NCBI GenBank assembly: GCA_035999365.1
Contig: DASYGT010000014.1
Location: 1 to 6,008, forward strand
Length of the DNA stretch: 6,008 bases
Direction: 5' to 3'
From: DASYGT01 sp035999365
GTDB taxonomy: Bacteria; Actinomycetota; Actinomycetes; Mycobacteriales; Jatrophihabitantaceae
In this document: one piece after another, positions 1 to 5,061 of the stretch
How positions within the stretch are numbered: position 1 is the stretch's first letter
Layout: the number at the start of each line of letters is the position of its first letter
The notes under the pieces: generated by a model
The model's input: the letters and a program-made list of their open reading frames with translations, nothing else
Database searches by the model: none
What the model was told of the DNA's origin: nothing
Program-made: the position numbers and the translations under genes

Positions 1-477
1 ATTCGCGAACTCGCCGGGGTCGAAGCGCCATTGCTGGCCGTCGCGGCGCAAGGTCACCGTGCGGCGCCGGCCGCCTGCCAGAGCCACCGACGCGGCGTAG
101 GAGTCGTAGTACGGCTCGAACATCACCACCTCCCGGCCGGGTTCGCAGAGCGCAAGCACGCTCGCCGCGATCGCCTCGGTTGCACCTGCCGTGACGAGTA
201 CCTCGGTGTCAACGTCGAACTCCAGGCCGTACATGCGGCGCTGATGCGCGGCGACGGCCTGCCGCAGTGCCAGAATCCCTGGGCCGGGCGGGTACTGGTT
301 CGCGCCGCCCTCGATCGCCGCGACCGCGTCGGCAAGCAGTTGCGGCGGACCGTCCGTGTCAGGAAATCCCTGACCGAGGTTCACGCTGCCGGTCTGCAGC
401 GCCAGCGCGGACATCTCGGCGAACACGGTCGTGCCGAACCCGCGCATTCTCTGCACGAGCGGGTCGATCGAAGGCAT
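1..477 (-). CDS. dapC: N-succinyldiaminopimelate aminotransferase-like PLP enzyme, DapC type (N-terminal part, cut by window edge)
   Basis: This is a fold-type I, PLP-dependent aminotransferase of class I/II. By recalled similarity it is closest to the mycobacterial DapC (Rv0858c) group, which transfers an amino group from glutamate to N-succinyl-2-amino-6-ketopimelate in the cytoplasmic lysine/diaminopimelate pathway. The 159 visible residues include TTVFAEMSAL (16-25), the substrate-side loop NLGQGFPD (33-40), NQYPPGPG (60-67), the PLP-phosphate contact AGATEAI (97-103) and the segment EPYYDSYAAS (121-130) with its conserved tyrosines. The Schiff-base lysine and the rest of the roughly 390-residue family length lie beyond position 1. 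The ATG at 477 gives an N-terminus a few residues longer than the mycobacterial protein; an in-frame ATG at 447 is an alternative. There is no convincing Shine-Dalgarno, so translation may be leaderless. The alternative is another branch of the family, such as a methionine or kynurenine aminotransferase; family membership is firm, the exact substrate less so. Confidence 0.85.
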   Translation of the reverse strand, partial: MPSIDPLVQRMRGFGTTVFAEMSALALQTGSVNLGQGFPDTDGPPQLLADAVAAIEGGANQYPPGPGILALRQAVAAHQRRMYGLEFDVDTEVLVTAGATEAIAASVLALCEPGREVVMFEPYYDSYAASVALAGGRRRTVTLRRDGQQWRFDPGEFAN

Positions 478-519
478 CCGGCCAGTTTGCCCCGCTGGCG
501 TCGCGGGTAGTGCATTGGT
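478..519. promoter_or_regulatory. 42-bp divergent intergenic region with possible leaderless promoters on both strands
   Basis: This short gap must hold the start signals for both the aminotransferase and the small Rho_N-like gene, unless promoters lie inside the opposing genes. On the minus strand, CAAACT (489-484) ends 6 nt before the ATG. On the plus strand, TAGTGC (508-513) ends 6 nt before the ATG at 520. Each matches the actinobacterial -10 consensus TANNNT at all but one fixed base, and both sit where a -10 box would produce an mRNA starting at the A of ATG. Neither gene has a strong Shine-Dalgarno. No convincing -35 element is visible. The promoter assignment is inference. Confidence 0.3.
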
Positions 520-846
520 ATGCCACAGCAAGCGTGGAGCGCCAAGCGAGAGCGTCAGTACGAGCACATCGAGGAAGGATTGGAGAAGCGGGGCCGCAGC
601 AAGAAGACGGCGAAGCAGATCGCGGCCCGCACCGTCAACAAGGAACGTGCGCGCGCAGGCGAGGCCAAGCAGTCGAGCCGGACGTCGACGGACGACATCT
701 CCTCCTCGCGCCGCGGCGGCCTACGGTCGCACTCAGGCTCGGGTGGGCGAACCTATGACCAGCTGTACGCAGAGGCGCGACGCAAGAACGTCAGTGGGCG
801 GTCGTCGATGAACAAGGCTCAGCTGGCCAAGGCCGTCGGCCGCTGA
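520..846 (+). CDS. Small basic protein with C-terminal Rho_N/SAP-like motif ('plasmid stabilization protein' family of actinobacteria)
   Basis: This 108-residue, highly charged, presumably cytoplasmic protein belongs to a family I recall from many actinobacterial chromosomes. It is usually named 'plasmid stabilization protein' or Rho N-terminal domain protein, with no firmly established function. The N-terminal half (about 1-52) is helical and carries KRERQYEHIEEGLEKRG (9-25) and IAARTVNKERAR (34-45), a conserved-looking block somewhat reminiscent of ChaB-type proteins. The middle (53-77) is rich in Ser, Gly, Arg and Thr and is probably flexible. The C-terminus (79-107, with LYAEARRKNV and SSMNKAQLAKAV) fits the helix-extended loop-helix pattern of Rho_N/SAP nucleic-acid-binding motifs. 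There is no signal peptide or membrane segment. The ATG is the first possible start after an in-frame stop at 508-510. The gene is divergent from dapC and convergent with typA, so it is monocistronic in this window. A nucleic-acid-binding role is inference; nothing here links it to a plasmid. Confidence 0.8.
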   Translation: MPQQAWSAKRERQYEHIEEGLEKRGRSKKTAKQIAARTVNKERARAGEAKQSSRTSTDDISSSRRGGLRSHSGSGGRTYDQLYAEARRKNVSGRSSMNKAQLAKAVGR

Positions 847-853
847 CCTGGCG

Positions 854-2755
854 CTAGTTCTGTTGCTGCCGGGACCGCCGGCCGCGCAGCTTCTCGCGAT
901 CCTGCCCGGCGAGGACGACCTTGCGGATGCGGATGTGCGCCGGGGTCACCTCGACGCATTCGTCGTCACGGCAGAATTCCAACGCCTGCTCGAGTGAGAG
1001 CACCCGGTGCGGGATCAGCGGAATCAGCACGTCGCCCGACGACTGCCGCATGTTGGTGAGCTTCTTCTCCTTCGTGGGGTTCACATCGAGGTCGTCGGCG
1101 CGGGAGTTCTCGCCGACGATCATTCCCTCGTAGACCTCGGTACCGGGACCGACGAACATCGTCCCGCGCTCCTGCAGGTTGGCGAGGGCGAAGCCCGTCG
1201 TGGCGCCGCGCCGATCGGCGACGAGCGAGCCGGACGGCCTGGTGCGGATGTCACCCGCCCACGGCTCGTATCCGTTGTGGATGTGATGCAGCAACCCGGT
1301 GCCGCGCGTCTCGGTGAGGAATTCGGTGCGGAAGCCGATCAGACCGCGCGCCGGCACGAGGTATTCCATGCGGATCCAGCCGGTGCCGTGGTCGACCATC
1401 TGCGCCAGCCGGCCCTTGCGCAGCGCGAGCAGCTGGATGACCACGCCCTGGTAGTCCGAGGGCACGTCGATCGTCAGGCTCTCGACGGGCTCGTGCAGCT
1501 TGCCGTCGACGGTACGGGTGACCACCTGCGGCTTGCCGACCGTGATCTCGAAGCCTTCCCGCCGCATGATCTCGACGAGGATCGCCAGCTGCAGTTCGCC
1601 GCGCCCCTGCACTTCCCACGTGTCGGGTCGCTCGGTGGGCAGGACGCGGATGGAGACGTTGCCGACGAGTTCGGCTTCGAGACGGCTCAGCACCTGGCGC
1701 GCCGTCAGCTTCGACCCGGACCCACCCGCCAGGGGCGCGGTGTTGATGCCGATGGTCATGGAGATCGAGGGCTCGTCGATCGTGATGACCGGTAACGGCC
1801 GCGGATCGTCAGGGTCAGCGAGCGTCTCGCCGATGGTGATCTCCGGGATCCCGGCGATCGCGATGATGTCGCCCGGTCCGGCTGATTCTGCGGGAAAGCG
1901 GTCGAGTGCGCGCGTCAGCAGTAGCTCGGTGATCTTGACGCGCTCGATGGTTCCGTCGGCACGGCACCAGGCCGCCTGCTGGCCCTTGCGGATCGTGCCG
2001 TTGTGCACCCGGCACAGCGCCAGGCGGCCGAGATAGGGCGACGCGTCAAGGTTCGTGACGTGAGCCTGCAGAGGTGCGCCTTCCTCGAAGCTCGGTGCCG
2101 GGATCGCCTCGAGAATGGTCTCGAACAGCGGCTGCAGGTTCTGCTCCTCCGGCATCGCGCCGTCTTCGGGGCGCTTCAGCGATGCGCGTCCCGCCTTGGC
2201 GGAGGCGTACACGATCGGGAACTCGATCTGGTGCTCGTCTGCATCGAGATCGAGGAAGAGCTCGTAGGTCTCATCGACGACTTCGGCGATGCGGGCATCG
2301 GGCCGGTCGACCTTGTTGATCACGAGCACCACAGGCATCTTCGCCTCGAGGGCCTTGCGCAGCACGAACCGCGTCTGCGGGAGGGGGCCCTCGGAAGCAT
2401 CGACGAGCAGCAGCACGCCGTCGACCATCGACAGGCCGCGTTCGACCTCACCGCCGAAATCTGCGTGGCCCGGAGTGTCGATGATGTTGATCGTGACCTG
2501 GTGGCCGTCGGGCATCACATGATCGACCGCCGTGTTCTTGGCGAGGATCGTGATGCCCTTTTCACGCTCGAGGTCATTGGAGTCCATGACCCGCTCGTTC
2601 ACCTCGCCGGTATCGGCCTGGTGTGCGGTGAACGCTCCGGACTGCCAGAGCATCGCGTCGACGAGGGTCGTCTTGCCGTGGTCGACGTGCGCGACGATCG
2701 CGACGTTGCGCAGATCCTCGCGCCGCGCCGTCTGGGGAGCCAGTACGGATGCCAT
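854..2755 (-). CDS. typA: Translational GTPase TypA/BipA
   Basis: TypA/BipA is an elongation-factor-G-like GTPase that binds the ribosome; in E. coli it is needed for growth and 50S assembly at low temperature and for stress responses. The protein is 633 residues, near the usual family length (about 605-640). The GTPase domain contains G1 AHVDHGKTT (22-30), the switch I region LEREKGITI (62-70), G3 DTPGH (93-97, with the catalytic-type His97), G4 NKVD (147-150) and G5 SAK (185-187). The beta-barrel domain II follows (about 225-320), then EF-G-like domains III and V with GRGELQLAILVEIMRREGFE (384-403) and YLVPARGLIGFRTEFL (465-480). The BipA-specific C-terminal domain includes GMIVGENSRADDLDVNP (544-560) and the block around KKLTNMR (564-570). 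A short basic tail (620-633) ends the protein. The ATG is supported by a GAGG 7 nt upstream. It lies 17 bp after the helicase stop and is almost certainly co-transcribed with it. Confidence 0.97.
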   Translation of the reverse strand: MASVLAPQTARREDLRNVAIVAHVDHGKTTLVDAMLWQSGAFTAHQADTGEVNERVMDSNDLEREKGITILAKNTAVDHVMPDGHQVTINIIDTPGHADFGGEVERGLSMVDGVLLLVDASEGPLPQTRFVLRKALEAKMPVVLVINKVDRPDARIAEVVDETYELFLDLDADEHQIEFPIVYASAKAGRASLKRPEDGAMPEEQNLQPLFETILEAIPAPSFEEGAPLQAHVTNLDASPYLGRLALCRVHNGTIRKGQQAAWCRADGTIERVKITELLLTRALDRFPAESAGPGDIIAIAGIPEITIGETLADPDDPRPLPVITIDEPSISMTIGINTAPLAGGSGSKLTARQVLSRLEAELVGNVSIRVLPTERPDTWEVQGRGELQLAILVEIMRREGFEITVGKPQVVTRTVDGKLHEPVESLTIDVPSDYQGVVIQLLALRKGRLAQMVDHGTGWIRMEYLVPARGLIGFRTEFLTETRGTGLLHHIHNGYEPWAGDIRTRPSGSLVADRRGATTGFALANLQERGTMFVGPGTEVYEGMIVGENSRADDLDVNPTKEKKLTNMRQSSGDVLIPLIPHRVLSLEQALEFCRDDECVEVTPAHIRIRKVVLAGQDREKLRGRRSRQQQN

Positions 2756-2762
2756 CGGAATG

Positions 2763-2766
2763 CCTC
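2763..2766 (-). promoter_or_regulatory. Ribosome binding site of typA
   Basis: GAGG on the minus strand lies 7 nt before the typA ATG. It sits within the 17-bp gap after the helicase stop codon, so ribosomes finishing the helicase would reach it at once. This supports both the start choice and translational coupling. Confidence 0.7.
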
Positions 2767-2772
2767 GATCTT

Positions 2773-4131
2773 TCAGCGGCTGCGGGGCCGGCGCGGACGC
2801 CCTGCACCGGGACGCGGGCGTGACGCGGATGCCGGGCCACCCGACGCAGAACGGGGCCGGTGGGCCGGACGCCCGCGGTGCGGAGCCGCGGCCGGACGCG
2901 AATGCGGCTGCGCCAGGGGCACGCCGCTCGGCGCGCGGGCGCCGGTGAGCGCGGCGACGGCGGGGTCGCCCGCGACGGCGTCACGCTGCTCGGGGCGTAC
3001 ACCCGCTGCGGCGAGCATCTTCTTGACCGAACGCTCCTCCGCAGGCGTTGTCAGCAGCACGATCACGCCGCTCTCGCCGGCGCGCGCGGTGCGCCCGGAA
3101 CGGTGCAGATAGTCCTTGCCGTCCTGCGGCGGGTCGACGTGCAGCACAAGGGAGACGTCGTCGACGTGAATGCCGCGAGCGGCGACGTCGGTAGCCACCA
3201 GCACCGGCACGGATCCGTCACGGAAGGCGGCCAGCGCCTTGTTGCGCTGCGCCTGGGTACGCCCGCCGTGCAGCGCTCCCGCGCCTACGCCCGCGCGGCT
3301 CAGATTGCGGGCCACCCGGTCGGCGCCGTGCTTGGTGCGCACGAAGCAGATCGTGCGCCCTTCACGCGCGGCGATCGAGGCGACCAGGTCGAACTTCTTC
3401 TCGAACGACACCCGAAATACGTGATGGCTCATCGTGTCGATGGAGGCCACACCGGTGGACAGCGCGTGTCGCGCCGGATTGGTGAGGTACTTCGACACGA
3501 GTGAGTTGACGTCGTTGTCCAGGGTGGCCGAGAAGAGCAGCCGCTGGCAGTTGCGGGGCGTCATGTCGAGAAGCTGTCGGACGACCGGCAGGAAGCCGAG
3601 GTCGCACATGTGGTCGGCCTCGTCGAGGACGGACACGCTGACCTCGCGCAGATCGCAGGCGCGTCGCTCGATCAGGTCTACGAGACGTCCGGGCGTCGCC
3701 ACGAGGATGTCGACACCGTTGTGCAGTGCGTTGATCTGCTTGTTCATCGGCAAGCCACCGGCCACGACCTGCACGGAGATGCCGCACGCCCGGGCGAGGG
3801 GGGTGATCGTGTCGGCAACCTGGATCGCCAGTTCGCGGGTGGGGACGAGCACGAGGCCGCGGGGACGGCGGGACGCGGCGCGAGCACCGCGCATCCCGGC
3901 AATCATCGGCAGGCCGAAGGCGAGCGTCTTGCCCGAGCCGGTGGCTGCGCGCCCCAACAGGTCGCGGCCGGACAGCACGTCAGGAATGGTCGCGGCCTGG
4001 ATCGGGAACGGACGTTCGATCCCAGAACGACGCAGGGCGTCGACGAGTGGTGCGGGCAGCCCGAGAGCTGCGAAGCCGGGGAGGGAGTCGGATGAGGAGG
4101 GCACGACGGAGGGCACGGTAGAACTGGACAA
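2773..4131 (-). CDS. DEAD-box ATP-dependent RNA helicase (RhlE/DeaD-like), TTG start
   Basis: This ATP-dependent RNA helicase remodels RNA or ribonucleoprotein. From the 4131 start it has 452 residues and a complete motif set: Q motif RPFPIQAATIP (40-50), Walker A ATGSGKT (63-69), PTREL (97-101), TPGR (146-149), DEAD (170-173), SAT (201-203), ICFVRT (261-266), motif V ATDVAARGIH (313-322) and motif VI HRSGRTARAG (343-352). Motif V ends in His where most DEAD-box proteins have Asp. Residues about 399-452 form a tail of Arg, Pro, Ala, Gly and Ser with 13 Arg and no acidic residues, probably a disordered RNA-binding extension. The TTG at 4131 is chosen because AAGGA lies 7 nt upstream; an in-frame TTG at 4167 would give 464 residues but lacks such a site. 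It is followed 17 bp later by typA. I cannot assign it to a named orthologue. RhlE- or DeaD-like roles in ribosome assembly or RNA decay are likely but inferred. Confidence 0.93.
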   Translation of the reverse strand: MSSSTVPSVVPSSSDSLPGFAALGLPAPLVDALRRSGIERPFPIQAATIPDVLSGRDLLGRAATGSGKTLAFGLPMIAGMRGARAASRRPRGLVLVPTRELAIQVADTITPLARACGISVQVVAGGLPMNKQINALHNGVDILVATPGRLVDLIERRACDLREVSVSVLDEADHMCDLGFLPVVRQLLDMTPRNCQRLLFSATLDNDVNSLVSKYLTNPARHALSTGVASIDTMSHHVFRVSFEKKFDLVASIAAREGRTICFVRTKHGADRVARNLSRAGVGAGALHGGRTQAQRNKALAAFRDGSVPVLVATDVAARGIHVDDVSLVLHVDPPQDGKDYLHRSGRTARAGESGVIVLLTTPAEERSVKKMLAAAGVRPEQRDAVAGDPAVAALTGARAPSGVPLAQPHSRPAAAPHRGRPAHRPRSASGGPASASRPRPGAGRPRRPRSR

Positions 4132-4138
4132 CAGATGA

Positions 4139-4143
4139 TCCTT
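4139..4143 (-). promoter_or_regulatory. Shine-Dalgarno deciding the helicase TTG start
   Basis: AAGGA on the minus strand is 7 nt upstream of the TTG at 4131-4129, the best ribosome-binding match near any candidate start of the helicase. It argues against the longer in-frame TTG at 4167, for which AAGGA would be inside the coding region. Confidence 0.7.
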
Positions 4144-4144
4144 C

Positions 4145-4162
4145 GGGACAGTGGCACGTCCC
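4145..4162 (-). repeat. Inverted repeat just upstream of the helicase Shine-Dalgarno
   Basis: GGGAC and GTCCC (4145-4149 and 4158-4162) form a perfect 5-bp stem with an 8-nt loop. Its foot is 1 nt from the AAGGA element. In the mRNA leader this hairpin could affect how the ribosome binding site is presented. It is short, so chance occurrence in GC-rich DNA is possible. Confidence 0.4.
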
Positions 4163-4219
4163 GGCAATCCGCTGGAGGCGGTTCTGGTACGAGCCCGACG
4201 CGCTCAGCGCATCTCATGA

Positions 4220-4252
4220 AGCCGAACTGCGGGCAATCGGTGCCCGCCGGCT
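4220..4252 (-). repeat. Long inverted repeat at the predicted 5' end of the helicase-typA mRNA
   Basis: GCGGGCA (4229-4235) and TGCCCGC (4241-4247) form a perfect 7-bp stem with a 5-nt loop. AGCCG (4220-4224) and CGGCT (4248-4252) extend it by 5 bp after a 4-nt one-sided bulge (4225-4228). The structure begins almost exactly where transcription should start if TAGACT at 4264-4259 is the -10 box. It could act as a 5'-terminal mRNA hairpin or, as DNA, as an operator overlapping +1. It has no U-tract, so an ordinary intrinsic terminator is unlikely. Confidence 0.6.
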
Positions 4253-4258
4253 TCGTCC

Positions 4259-4264
4259 AGTCTA
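4259..4264 (-). promoter_or_regulatory. Predicted -10 box (TAGACT) for the helicase-typA operon
   Basis: On the minus strand GGTAGACT contains a perfect TANNNT hexamer of the principal actinobacterial sigma factor type. It is preceded by an A-rich run (about 4268-4274). No good TTGACA-like -35 is seen at 16-19 bp, which is common in this phylum. A start 6-8 nt downstream would place +1 near 4251-4253 and give a leader of about 120 nt before the TTG at 4131. Confidence 0.5.
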
Positions 4265-4347
4265 CCGGGTTTTTCCTCGTGCCCCGACCAGGTGCGCAGC
4301 GGCCCACCGACGGGCGCGCCACGGGGAATTGCGACATCATTCGCGGC

Positions 4348-5061
4348 ATGGACCGTCATGGCCGAACCCCAGCACAGGCCGTGCCGATGACACCCGCATA
4401 CCGCGCCGTGATGATCGTCGGAACACCGATCATGCGATGGTCCCGGCTGACTGTCTCCGGCCTCGAGGCACTGCCGACCTCGGGACCCACCCTCGTCGTG
4501 GCGAACCACGACAGCTACTGGGACCCGATCGCCATCGCCGTGGCCGCACGGCCGCGCCGTCAGATCCGGGCGCTGGCGAAGTCGACACTGTGGAAGGTCG
4601 GGGTCATCGGGCGGCTGATGGACTCGATGGGGCACATCCCGATCGAGCGCGGCTCGACGAACGAGGCGGCTGTCGATACCGCGCGCGCGGCACTGGCCGC
4701 CGGTGCCTGCATCGGCGTCTTCCCGGAAGGCACCCGCTCACTCGGAACGCCATTGCGTGCCCGCAGCGGTGCCGGTCGGCTGGCGATCGCGGTGCCCGAC
4801 GCCACTATCGTCTGCGCGCGGGTCACCGGCGCGACCGACGTCGTCCGGTTACCGAAACGGCCGACAATCGCGGTCGAGTTCTTCCGCCCCGAGGGCGGCG
4901 GTGTGCATGACGGTGAGGACGCGTCCGCCCTGATGCACCGGCTGCTCCACGAGATCCGGCGCACGGCACCCTGCTCGATCCCCGGACGTCGTCGCACTGC
5001 AGCGAAATTTGCCCTGCGCGCGGGCGCAGCGGCCACGACCCAAGAAATGGACACTCGATGA
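4348..5061 (+). CDS. PlsC-like 1-acylglycerol-3-phosphate O-acyltransferase family protein
   Basis: This is a glycerolipid acyltransferase (LPLAT/AGPAT family), which transfers an acyl chain from acyl-CoA or acyl-ACP to a lysophospholipid or similar hydroxyl acceptor at the inner face of the membrane. From the 4348 ATG it is 237 residues. Visible motifs are block I NHDSYWD (53-59, the HX4D catalytic pair His54 and Asp59), block II IPIERGS (97-103, with Arg101 for acceptor phosphate binding) and block III FPEGTRS (125-131). A block IV equivalent lies around VPDATIVCARVTGAT (149-163). The N-terminal stretch 18-30 is hydrophobic and may associate with the membrane, but no clear transmembrane helix is evident. 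An in-frame ATG at 4387 or GTG at 4381 would give a shorter protein; none of the starts has a strong Shine-Dalgarno. Its stop overlaps the start of the GH5 gene by ATGA, indicating translational coupling. Family is firm; the true acceptor (lysophosphatidate or other) is unknown. Confidence 0.88.
   Translation: MDRHGRTPAQAVPMTPAYRAVMIVGTPIMRWSRLTVSGLEALPTSGPTLVVANHDSYWDPIAIAVAARPRRQIRALAKSTLWKVGVIGRLMDSMGHIPIERGSTNEAAVDTARAALAAGACIGVFPEGTRSLGTPLRARSGAGRLAIAVPDATIVCARVTGATDVVRLPKRPTIAVEFFRPEGGGVHDGEDASALMHRLLHEIRRTAPCSIPGRRRTAAKFALRAGAAATTQEMDTR

Larger units (their letters stand above)
4132..4347. promoter_or_regulatory. 216-bp divergent intergenic region between the helicase-typA operon and the acyltransferase-GH5 pair
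   Basis: This is the only sizeable non-coding stretch in the window. It holds a good minus-strand -10 box, two inverted repeats in the predicted helicase leader, and a weak plus-strand hexamer CATCAT (4335-4340) that ends 7 nt before the acyltransferase ATG, in leaderless geometry. An open frame crosses the region in the acyltransferase frame from 4135, but its translated residues show nothing typical of PlsC proteins before 4348, so I treat it as non-coding. Confidence 0.6.

Noticed and set aside
31..510. A 159-codon plus-strand open frame opposite dapC
   Set aside because: The minus strand reads as a clear aminotransferase N-terminus; the plus frame is Arg-rich and featureless.
520..846. 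Evidence of a plasmid or mobile element from the 'plasmid stabilization' name
   Set aside because: No replication, partition, integrase or transposase sequences and no flanking repeats are visible; the name is an annotation habit.
1007..1795. A 262-codon plus-strand open frame inside typA
   Set aside because: It lies wholly opposite well-conserved TypA domains and its translation has no family features, so it is a codon-bias shadow.
4220..4252. Inverted repeat read as an intrinsic terminator
   Set aside because: There is no U-run after the stem on either strand, and it sits at the predicted transcript start of the helicase operon rather than after a gene.
4135..4347. Possible 71-residue N-terminal extension of the acyltransferase
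   Set aside because: The extension has no PlsC features, no membrane helix and crosses the structured divergent promoter region. PlsC-type proteins of about 240 residues begin close to the 4348 start.
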